Of a stretch of 64,000 bases of DNA, positions 9,458 through 16,335 are shown one piece after another (position 1 is the first letter of the stretch; the number at the start of each line of letters is the position of its first letter). Position numbers and translations under genes: made by a program. The DNA lies in the NCBI GenBank assembly GCA_030429705.1, contig JAUIES010000003.1, positions 62,001-126,000 on the forward strand, given 5' to 3'. The DNA comes from Phycisphaerae bacterium. GTDB lineage: Bacteria; Planctomycetota; Phycisphaerae; Phycisphaerales; UBA1924. The notes under the pieces were generated by a model that was given only the letters and a program-made list of their open reading frames with translations, was not told where the DNA came from and did not search any database.

Positions 9458-9544
9458 TGAAGTTGCTGCAGACCGGTCGTGCGTTCATTCACCGATCGCG
9501 GGGTGGAGCGACGCGGTCGGCGCTGACTACGATGGAGTGACATC

Positions 9545-9618
9545 GGCCGTGTGCCCGAGTGGACTAAGGGGGCGGATTGCAAATCCGCTATTCGTGGGTT
9601 CGAATCCCACCGCGGCCT
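9545..9618 (+). tRNA. tRNA-Cys (anticodon GCA)
   Basis: This 74-base cloverleaf has a seven-pair acceptor stem (9545-9551 with 9611-9617, one G-T pair). The anticodon loop is ATTGCAAAT, and the T arm has GTTCGAATC. The discriminator is T, as expected for tRNA-Cys. CCA is not encoded. A TACGAT hexamer about ten bases upstream could be its -10 element, and a T-run follows the gene. Confidence 0.95.
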
Positions 9619-9842
9619 TTCCCCTTTTTTATCTGCAATGTCTCCATCTCATGCGCGATTGTTGCGCCGATCATTTTTGGTTGCGCGAATAGCCCGCCCA
9701 ATGTGGTGGGGTGCGTTTGGCACGGTTGGTCAGTGGCTGCATAATCGGCGAAGTTGACTGAACGCATCGCGTTGGTGAGCCGATGTTTCCGTGCCCCGGT
9801 GACTTGTTCACGGGGGTATACTCTCGGCCTCAAACGATCAAG

Positions 9843-11351
9843 ATGCTGTTCAACACCTACATCTTTCTGTTCGCGTTCTTGCCGATCACCCTCTTCGGGT
9901 ACTTCATGCTCACGGCGCGCGATCGCACGCGCCCGGCAGCCATCGCGTGGTTGGTGGTCGCTTCTCTCTTCTATTACAGTTACTGGGAACCCAAGTACCT
10001 CGCATTGATCGGTGTCTCGATCCTGCTCAACTACACACTCGGGCTCATCCTTTCAGACGAGAAACGCACCCGTTCGAGTCGCAAGGTTGTGTTGATCTTT
10101 GGAGCGGCGATCAACCTCGGATTGCTCGGGTACTTCAAATACGCCGGGTTCTCGGTGTCATCCTTGAATGGCATCTTCGGGCTCGATTTTCGTGTTCCCG
10201 AGATTGTGCTGCCGCTGGCGATTTCGTTCTTTACCTTCCAACAGATCGCGTATCTGGTGGATGCGTACCAGGGGCTGACGCGCGAGTATCGATTCATCGA
10301 CTATTGCCTGTTCGTGACCTTCTTCCCGCAGCTCATCGCGGGTCCGATTGTGCACCACGGCGAGATGTTGCCGCAGTTCGAAAACCGCGCCTCGCTGCGC
10401 CCTCGCGCCGACAACTTCTCTGTTGGCCTGTCCATGCTGGTCATGGGGCTGTTCAAGAAGGTGGTCATCGCGGACACGATCGCGGTGTTCGCGAACACGG
10501 TGTTCAACGATGCGGCTGCTGGGAGCGGTCCGACCTTTGCCGAGGCGTGGATCGGGTCGCTCGCGTACACCTTCCAGTTGTACTTTGATTTTTCGGGCTA
10601 CTCGGACATGGCGATCGGGCTCGGGCGGTTGTTCGGGATCAAACTGCCGGTCAATTTTGATTCGCCGTACAAGTCGCCGAACATCACCGAGTTTTGGCGC
10701 CGTTGGCACATGACACTGAGTCGGTTCCTGCGTGACTACCTGTATATTCCGCTCGGGGGCAACCGCAAGGGCAAGTCGCGGCGGTACGCCAACCTGCTCA
10801 TCACGATGATCCTTGGTGGGCTGTGGCACGGGGCCGGATGGACTTTCGTGGTGTGGGGGACGCTGCACGGCGTGTACTTGTGCATTCACCATTTCTTCCA
10901 GGCGCTGCGCAAGTCGATGGGTTGGGATGCTTCGCGTGATGGCGTTGTGATGCATCTGAGCGCTCGTTCACTGACCTTTCTGGTTGTGATCGTGGGTTGG
11001 GTGTTCTTCCGTGCGACGAGTTTTGACGCGGCGTGGTCGATCTTGCGTGCGATGGCTGGGTTTGACGGGCTGTCGATGGCGACTTCATTCGATATCAAGC
11101 AAGCCGGGATGCTGGTCGCCGGTGCCTGGTTCGTGGCGTGGTTCATGCCCAACTCGCAGGAGTTCATGGGCAAGTTCGAGCCTGCGATCATTCCGAAGAA
11201 GGGCCCTGCACCTGCGCCGCTTGCGATTCCGATGCTGCAGAATCTGCGTTGGACTCCTTCGGTTCTGTCCGCCACCATTACCGCCGGCGTTGCGGTGTTC
11301 AGCGTGTTGATGATGAGTCGCGTGTCCGAGTTCTTGTACTTCCAGTTCTGA
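9843..11351 (+). CDS. MBOAT family O-acyltransferase (AlgI-like)
   Basis: This 502-residue polytopic membrane protein probably transfers acyl (often acetyl) groups to an extracytoplasmic polysaccharide or similar acceptor. Family hallmarks are DFSGYSDMAIGLGRLFG, the FWRRWHMTLSRFLRDY stretch, PLGGNRKG and the catalytic-His region GGLWHGAGWTFVVWG. Length and hydrophobic pattern match AlgI/DltB-type proteins. The ATG at 9843 is chosen as start because the preceding codons in frame are not membrane-like and a TATACT hexamer (9817-9822) lies 20 bases upstream. The next gene, starting 10 bases after its stop, encodes an SGNH-like partner, a common pairing in O-acetylation systems. The acceptor substrate cannot be told from sequence. 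Confidence 0.9.
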   Translation: MLFNTYIFLFAFLPITLFGYFMLTARDRTRPAAIAWLVVASLFYYSYWEPKYLALIGVSILLNYTLGLILSDEKRTRSSRKVVLIFGAAINLGLLGYFKYAGFSVSSLNGIFGLDFRVPEIVLPLAISFFTFQQIAYLVDAYQGLTREYRFIDYCLFVTFFPQLIAGPIVHHGEMLPQFENRASLRPRADNFSVGLSMLVMGLFKKVVIADTIAVFANTVFNDAAAGSGPTFAEAWIGSLAYTFQLYFDFSGYSDMAIGLGRLFGIKLPVNFDSPYKSPNITEFWRRWHMTLSRFLRDYLYIPLGGNRKGKSRRYANLLITMILGGLWHGAGWTFVVWGTLHGVYLCIHHFFQALRKSMGWDASRDGVVMHLSARSLTFLVVIVGWVFFRATSFDAAWSILRAMAGFDGLSMATSFDIKQAGMLVAGAWFVAWFMPNSQEFMGKFEPAIIPKKGPAPAPLAIPMLQNLRWTPSVLSATITAGVAVFSVLMMSRVSEFLYFQF

Positions 11352-11361
11352 GTGTGTCCCG

Positions 11362-12543
11362 ATGAACCACAGGCGATACAACATTGTGTTTTCAGCTCTC
11401 CTCGCGGGGGCGTTGTTTGTCATTGCCGGGGTAAATATTGCTGCCGATCCATATGGTGCATACCCGTCGGTCCATGTCGAAAAAGTCGCGCGGATGTCGA
11501 ACGCGGTTGGCACGCGCACAGCAAGAGCGGAACTTCTTCGGCACGGGCCTTGGGAGTTCATCGTGCTCGGTTCGTCGCGATCTCAGATGGGGTATGACCC
11601 GGAATACGCTGCGCTCGGGGGCGTACGCGGGAGTAATGTCGCGGTGCCCGGTACCAATATTCGAGAGCTCCAGCCAATTCTGAACTATGCGTTGCGACAC
11701 AACGACCCGGATCGTGTATTTTTCGGGATTGACTTCGTGTTGTTTACGACCGGTCGAGACTTCAACCAGGATTTCGCGCAATCTCGATTTGCGCCTGGTC
11801 GTGATCTGGTGAGTTACCACCTCGACAACACCGTCAGCCTGCGTGCGTCGTTTGACACGATGCAGTCGTTTCAGCAGATCGTGCAAAAGAAAGAGCCGCG
11901 ATTTTCGCCGAACGGCCAGACACGCTTCGAACCGAACATGCGCGGCGGGGGGCGTCGCAAACTGATCAAGAAGATTCTCAGTGGGTTCTTTACCAATCCG
12001 GAGTCATACGGAAACTACCACTACGACCAGGATCGGCTTGATCGATTCAAGTTGATGATTGCTGCGGCTCGCGATGAGGGCGTTGCACTCGACATCGTGT
12101 TCAACCCGATGCACGCAGCACAGATGGAAGCGGTGCATGTCGCGGGGCTTTGGCCGATCTTCGAACAGTGGGTGACGGATGTGGCGGACATCGTCGCTGA
12201 ACAAAAGGCACTGCCGGGAGGTGAGCGCATCAGGCTCATGAGTTTCCTCGGCTACGGGCCGTATCGCGACGAACCCATTCCGCCTTTCGAGGATACCGAG
12301 TCTGATATGCAGTGGTGGTGGGAGTCGTCACACTTCAAGAACGAACTCGGATTGCTGGTCCTGGACTGGATGTACGAGGACCCCGCCGATCGAGATGCGG
12401 CGTTCGGGGTTGAACTTTCACCGGCATTGGTCGATGGGCATCTTGGCATGCTGCAATCAGGGCGAGAACGGTGGCTCAACGAACGCCCGGACGAGGCGTC
12501 GTTCGTCCGAGATGTCGCTCGCGAGGTTGGAGCGATCGAATAG
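11362..12543 (+). CDS. SGNH-hydrolase-like membrane-anchored protein, partner of MBOAT
   Basis: This 393-residue protein has an N-terminal signal-anchor (about residues 9-28). A GSSRSQMG segment near residue 72 resembles block I of SGNH/GDSL esterases, and SSHFKNELG near residue 320 resembles the block V His region. Proteins of this type next to MBOAT genes usually act outside the membrane in polymer O-acetylation or deacetylation. The Ser and His are visible, but a full catalytic set is not demonstrated. It lies 10 bases downstream of the acyltransferase stop, so cotranscription is likely. The SGNH assignment is inferred from these two motifs and the context. Confidence 0.6.
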   Translation: MNHRRYNIVFSALLAGALFVIAGVNIAADPYGAYPSVHVEKVARMSNAVGTRTARAELLRHGPWEFIVLGSSRSQMGYDPEYAALGGVRGSNVAVPGTNIRELQPILNYALRHNDPDRVFFGIDFVLFTTGRDFNQDFAQSRFAPGRDLVSYHLDNTVSLRASFDTMQSFQQIVQKKEPRFSPNGQTRFEPNMRGGGRRKLIKKILSGFFTNPESYGNYHYDQDRLDRFKLMIAAARDEGVALDIVFNPMHAAQMEAVHVAGLWPIFEQWVTDVADIVAEQKALPGGERIRLMSFLGYGPYRDEPIPPFEDTESDMQWWWESSHFKNELGLLVLDWMYEDPADRDAAFGVELSPALVDGHLGMLQSGRERWLNERPDEASFVRDVAREVGAIE

Positions 12544-12558
12544 CGGCACCGACAGGCG

Positions 12559-12564
12559 TAGGCT
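12559..12564 (+). promoter_or_regulatory. Candidate -10 element for leaderless moxR-like mRNA
   Basis: TAGGCT is followed by exactly six bases and then the ATG of the MoxR gene, with no Shine-Dalgarno sequence. The 11-mer GGCGTAGGCTT is shared with the btuF-like promoter on the opposite strand near 14500. Confidence 0.45.
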
Positions 12565-12570
12565 TGACGG

Positions 12571-13617
12571 ATGTCGAACCCGAACACTCCCGAGCAGGTC
12601 CTTGAGGCCGCCGAACGATTCCGTGCTGATTTCTATGCTGTCCGTGATCAAGTCACCAAGGTGCTTGTGGGACAGGAGACGGTCATCGAGCGCGTGCTTG
12701 TGTGTTTGTTTGCTGGCGGGCATGTGCTGCTTGAGGGTGTTCCTGGAATTGGCAAGACGCTTTTGATCCGTACGCTCGCCGAGGCAACCAGTCTGGATTT
12801 TGGGCGTGTGCAGTTCACACCCGACCTGATGCCCGCCGATATCTCCGGCACCACGGTTGTGCTCGAAGGCGAAGGCGAACACGGGCGGATTGAACGGCAG
12901 TTTGTGTTTCAGCCCGGGCCGATTTTTGCACAGATCGTGCTCGCGGACGAAGTGAACCGAGCGACCCCAAAGACGCAGTCTGCGATGCTCGAAGCGATGC
13001 AGGAACGCTCGGTCACGGTGGCGGGTGTTTCGCACGATCTGCCCAAGCCATTCCTTGTCATGGCGACCCAGAACCCACTGGAACAAGAGGGGACCTATCC
13101 CCTCCCTGAAGCCCAACTCGACCGGTTTTTCTTCAAACTGCTGGTCGGGTATTCGACGCGCGATGAGTTGAACGAGATTCTTGTGCGGACCACGGGTGAT
13201 GCAACTGCGGCTGCAAAACCTGTGCTCGATGCAGAGCGGATTCTTGAGCATCAAGCCCTTGTGCGTCGTGTGGCGGCGGCTCCGCGTGTGCAGGACTATG
13301 CGGTGCGGCTCGTGCTGGCGACCCACCCGGCCGATGTGAAGTTTGGTTCCGCCGGGTTGTACGCGACGCCCATGGTCAATCAGTATGTTCGCGTCGGTGC
13401 GAGTCCGCGTGCTGCGCAGGCGTTGATGCTCGGGGCAAAGGTCCTTGCCCTCCTTGATGGACGGGCAGCAATTGCGACAGATGATGTGCGTGCGGTCGCA
13501 CTGGCGGCGCTGCGGCATCGGTTGATCCTGAACTTTGAGGGTGAAGCAGAGGGTGTGACCGCGGATGCGGTCATCGCCAATATCATCGAGACCTTGCCAA
13601 CGGATGTCGAGTCGTAA
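12571..13617 (+). CDS. MoxR-family AAA+ ATPase
   Basis: This 348-residue AAA+ ATPase has Walker A GVPGIGKT (about 55-62), Walker B VLADEVNRA (about 126-134) and the sensor-1 stretch ATQNPLEQEGTYPLPEAQ. MoxR ATPases act as chaperones that mature or assemble other complexes, often with DUF58 and von Willebrand A proteins. No such partner gene lies beside it: the downstream gene is convergent and ends three bases away. The real client is therefore unknown. The ATG at 12571 has no Shine-Dalgarno sequence but lies six bases after a TAGGCT hexamer, suggesting a leaderless transcript. Confidence 0.9.
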   Translation: MSNPNTPEQVLEAAERFRADFYAVRDQVTKVLVGQETVIERVLVCLFAGGHVLLEGVPGIGKTLLIRTLAEATSLDFGRVQFTPDLMPADISGTTVVLEGEGEHGRIERQFVFQPGPIFAQIVLADEVNRATPKTQSAMLEAMQERSVTVAGVSHDLPKPFLVMATQNPLEQEGTYPLPEAQLDRFFFKLLVGYSTRDELNEILVRTTGDATAAAKPVLDAERILEHQALVRRVAAAPRVQDYAVRLVLATHPADVKFGSAGLYATPMVNQYVRVGASPRAAQALMLGAKVLALLDGRAAIATDDVRAVALAALRHRLILNFEGEAEGVTADAVIANIIETLPTDVES

Positions 13618-13620
13618 AGG

Positions 13621-14493
13621 CTAGGGCGACTCCGGCGGCATCCAGGATTCAAGCACGGACCGTAGATCTCGCGCAAACTCAGCCATCGCAGAACTCGGCG
13701 TGAGATAGGCAACGCCATCAAGTACAGCGATGCGTCGATTGGTCGTGGCGGGCAGGTCGAGTGTTCCGATCCCCCCCAAACGGTTGATGGCTTGGTCGCC
13801 GATGGATTCGATACCTGTGCCGTTCGTTGCCGGTGCGATCAGGACGATCGCATCAGGTGCAAGTGCGATGATGTCTTCCGCATCGAGTTGGATCCAGGGG
13901 GCACCTTCGATAATCGCAGGGATGCCGCCGAGGTTGGTCAGGATCTCATGGTGAAACGAGCCCGGACCGAGCGCACCGGGTGGATTCGTCGCGCCCAGCA
14001 GGAGGACGCGTCCGACGCGATTGATTGCCTTGGTGGAAGGGGCCCAGGATAACGCAAGGCTCGAACTTGCCGGGGAATTGTCTTGGACGGTACCGAACCG
14101 TTCTTCGAGCATATCCGTGGCGTTCAGGATGTCGTCGAGTGTTCTGAGTTCAGTTCGTTCGATGGACCAGTCGTGATCGGCAGCGAGTGAGACCAGTCGA
14201 TCGGGGAGCGGCCTTGCACCCCATTCGATGAGAATGTGGGTTGGGTCCAGTGCAAGCACCTGTTCGTAATCGATGCCGCCCTGATGCCCGCACGCGGGTC
14301 GATCGGTATAGATTTGATCGAAGTCGTGGCGACCGATCATCAGGTCGCCGCCCCCGACATGGTCGAGCATGATCGCCAGCGCCGGGCTGAGCACGACGAG
14401 CCGTGCACCGTCATGCTCGGTCGGGTCGTTCGTGGTTGCGTCCTGGCAGCCGGTGATTGCCAGTGCGATCAGAATGGCGAGCATCGTTCTCAC
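13621..14493 (-). CDS. BtuF/FhuD-like periplasmic-binding lipoprotein
   Basis: This 290-residue protein has a lipoprotein signal peptide with lipobox LAITGC (Cys16). The body resembles the class III periplasmic-binding fold used for vitamin B12, heme or siderophore uptake: an N-terminal lobe around VVLSPALAIMLDHVGGGDLMIGRHD, then EQVLALDPTHILIEWG, and a C-terminal lobe with AEDIIALAPDAIVLIAP. The substrate cannot be assigned. No TonB receptor, permease or ATPase gene is adjacent, and no cobalamin riboswitch is visible upstream, so it is an orphan here. The GTG start at 14493 follows a TAGGCT hexamer by six bases, with no Shine-Dalgarno sequence; an in-frame ATG lies three codons later. Confidence 0.75.
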   Translation of the reverse strand: MRTMLAILIALAITGCQDATTNDPTEHDGARLVVLSPALAIMLDHVGGGDLMIGRHDFDQIYTDRPACGHQGGIDYEQVLALDPTHILIEWGARPLPDRLVSLAADHDWSIERTELRTLDDILNATDMLEERFGTVQDNSPASSSLALSWAPSTKAINRVGRVLLLGATNPPGALGPGSFHHEILTNLGGIPAIIEGAPWIQLDAEDIIALAPDAIVLIAPATNGTGIESIGDQAINRLGGIGTLDLPATTNRRIAVLDGVAYLTPSSAMAEFARDLRSVLESWMPPESP

Positions 14494-14499
14494 GCCAAA

Positions 14500-14532
14500 A
14501 GCCTACGCCTTCGCTCGCCCGTTCGATATGCT
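14500..14532. promoter_or_regulatory. Compact divergent promoter region with two -10-like hexamers
   Basis: The 45 bases between two divergent start codons hold TAGGCT on the minus strand (14500-14505) and TATGCT on the plus strand (14527-14532). Each is exactly six bases from the start codon it serves, which fits leaderless transcription both ways. Confidence 0.45.
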
Positions 14533-14538
14533 GCAGTG

Positions 14539-15120
14539 ATGTATCTCGTTGCTTCGTTCCACGACTATCTGTCTGCTCACCATTTGGTGTTGTACTTGCG
14601 AGAGCACGGCGTACCAGCAAATGTCTCTGGTGAGTTGCTCGATGCGGTGTCGACATTCGGCGGGCTTCTCGAGGGCCAGTACCGCGTCAGTGTGGTGTGG
14701 AAGGAGTATGTTGGTCCGGCCAAGAGTCTTGCCAAGGCTTTTCGAACCGAGACAATCGCGCTCGATGACAATTGGGAGGAGAATGCCGAGCCCGACTTGA
14801 CGCTGCTTGATCCTGCGTTTTTGCCGCAATGCGGGTCATGCCGCCACCAGTTTTTTGAGCAGCCGTCCGACGGCTTGTGCCCGGCGTGTCACGAGCCTGT
14901 CGATTTTACTGACCTGATCCTCGAACAACATGGACCTGAAGCACTGGAATCGTGCTATGCGAATGAGCCGATTCAAGCGTCGTTTGACGATGACGCTGTG
15001 CGTGCGTTGGATCTGCCTTGCCTTCGGTGTGGCTATTCGTTGCAGGGTCTGGATGTCAGCGGGAAGTGCCCCGAGTGCGGCCAGCCGTTTGACAAGGTGG
15101 GCGACGAAGGTTGGGGTTGA
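14539..15120 (+). CDS. DUF2007-like domain protein with C-terminal zinc ribbons
   Basis: This 193-residue protein starts with a segment (residues 1-75) resembling the small alpha/beta DUF2007 putative signal-transducing domain (YLVASFHDYLSAHHLVLYL and AFRTE). It is followed by two Cys-rich zinc-ribbon-like units: CGSCRHQFF with CPACHEPV (about 95-120), and CLRCGYSL with CPECGQPF near the C-terminus. The function is unknown; zinc binding is inferred from the CxxC pairs. The frame is open far upstream, but ATG 14539 lies six bases after TATGCT and matches the domain start. No signal peptide is seen, so it is cytoplasmic. Confidence 0.65.
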   Translation: MYLVASFHDYLSAHHLVLYLREHGVPANVSGELLDAVSTFGGLLEGQYRVSVVWKEYVGPAKSLAKAFRTETIALDDNWEENAEPDLTLLDPAFLPQCGSCRHQFFEQPSDGLCPACHEPVDFTDLILEQHGPEALESCYANEPIQASFDDDAVRALDLPCLRCGYSLQGLDVSGKCPECGQPFDKVGDEGWG

Positions 15121-15203
15121 TTGCCCGTTGCACGGCTTTGACCTACGGTTGCCTAGCGCGGGAAGGATTCCCGATTTGATTTGTCATCAGGAGCCAGGTC
15201 ACC

Positions 15204-15461
15204 ATGCCTCACATCATTGCCGAGCCTTGCAAGGGTACGAAAGACACCAGTTGCGTGGATGTTTGTCCGGTTGATTGTATTCACCCGACAAAAGACGAAC
15301 CTGATTTTGAAACTGCTGACCAGTTGTTCATCGATCCGGACACCTGCATCGATTGTGGCCTGTGCGTTGATGAATGCCCCGTGCAGGCGATTTATCAGGA
15401 TGAGGATCTGCCTGAGGAGTTCAACAACTATGTCCAGATCAATCTGGACTACTACCAATAA
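15204..15461 (+). CDS. fdxA: Ferredoxin, 7Fe/8Fe FdxA-type
   Basis: This 85-residue electron carrier has two cluster motifs: the N-terminal set around C9, CVDVCPVDC (C17, C21, C25), typical of FdxA proteins that hold a [3Fe-4S] or [4Fe-4S] cluster, and CIDCGLCVDECP (about 49-60) for a [4Fe-4S] cluster. The stretch TKDTSCVDVCPVDCIHPTKD is characteristic of bacterial FdxA. AGGAG lies 9 bases before the ATG, so the start is firm. The gene stands alone between a zinc-ribbon gene and a surface-protein gene, so redox partners cannot be inferred from context. Confidence 0.92.
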   Translation: MPHIIAEPCKGTKDTSCVDVCPVDCIHPTKDEPDFETADQLFIDPDTCIDCGLCVDECPVQAIYQDEDLPEEFNNYVQINLDYYQ

Positions 15462-15588
15462 GCCGAGTTCTGCTCGAGTTCGTGAACGGTCGGTGTCTTC
15501 TGGTGTTTGGCTTGTGAGTAAGCCGATCCTGTGGTAGGGTATTGGTACAGAGTTGTGATGACTCTATCCAGAATGAGGGAGAATGCGC

Positions 15589-16296
15589 ATGTCAGACCAG
15601 GCACAGTCAACGGTGAACAAGACAAACTCGACCTTGGCAGCTGCAGCTGCGATCGCAGCCGGGACCGCTGCATATGGCGATGTGATTCGTTTTGACAACA
15701 CCACCGGTTTTACATGGTACTACACCACGCTGGACCTGACACTCTCGGCAGACAATCAAACTTACGGCGGTGTGGGCAGCGTCACCGGCACCTCGATCTA
15801 CCTCGACTATTTCGCCGACTTCTACCCGACTTTCTCGTACCAGCACTCGTATACGAGCGGCAGTGGGGCCGAGATTTTCAACAGCGGCTTTAACAATCGC
15901 TACGCCAAGCCGATCAACGCGGGTGATGTCATCGGACCAGGGCTGGCTGGTGGTGCGTTCCATTCCGGCAGCACACTCGAGTTCGCGTTCGATGCGTGCG
16001 ATATCTACTACTACAACTACCAGTACTACTACGACTGCACAAGTGGCAACCGGGGCTTGTTGCCCACCGATGGATCGCAAGCCTACATCGGTGTGCGCAT
16101 GACCATCGACTCCGCGTTCCACTATGGGTGGATCGGTGTCGAAAACCACAACGGCTATATCGAGGTCTTTGCCTGGGGCTACGAGACTGAAGCCGGTGTC
16201 GGCATTGAAGCCGGTGCTGTGCCCGCTCCGGGCGCGCTTGGGCTTCTGGCATTCGGAGCGGTCGGTGCCTTGTCACGCAAAAAGCGTTCGGCTTAA
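15589..16296 (+). CDS. Secreted PEP-CTERM-like surface protein, Tyr-rich
   Basis: This 235-residue protein has an N-terminal hydrophobic Ala-rich segment (about 17-29), a Tyr- and Gly-rich beta-like body, and a C-terminal sorting signal: VPAPGALGLLAFGAVGALS followed by RKKRSA. That is the PEP-CTERM layout with a VPAP motif, which an exosortase would recognise. A Tyr-dense stretch at about residues 141-149 (YYYNYQYYY) lies between two cysteines. The start at 15589 is chosen because GGAG lies seven bases upstream; the ATG at 15583 is too close to it. It probably sits on the cell surface or matrix; its exact role is unknown. The downstream fusion gene begins 39 bases later. Confidence 0.75.
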   Translation: MSDQAQSTVNKTNSTLAAAAAIAAGTAAYGDVIRFDNTTGFTWYYTTLDLTLSADNQTYGGVGSVTGTSIYLDYFADFYPTFSYQHSYTSGSGAEIFNSGFNNRYAKPINAGDVIGPGLAGGAFHSGSTLEFAFDACDIYYYNYQYYYDCTSGNRGLLPTDGSQAYIGVRMTIDSAFHYGWIGVENHNGYIEVFAWGYETEAGVGIEAGAVPAPGALGLLAFGAVGALSRKKRSA

Positions 16297-16335
16297 TCGA
16301 AGCGCTGCGGCTGATGTCAGCGGCGACCAAGACTT

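Noticed and set aside
9551-9757. Open frame starting MPEWTKGADCKSAIRGF across tRNA-Cys
   Set aside because: It is the known false translation of a tRNA gene; the cloverleaf explains the sequence.
9588-9833. Minus-strand open frame ending GRGGIRTHE
   Set aside because: Its C-terminus is the reverse of the tRNA-Cys gene, a common misannotation.
12457-13518. 353-codon minus-strand frame opposite moxR
   Set aside because: It is an antisense shadow of an intact AAA+ ATPase gene.
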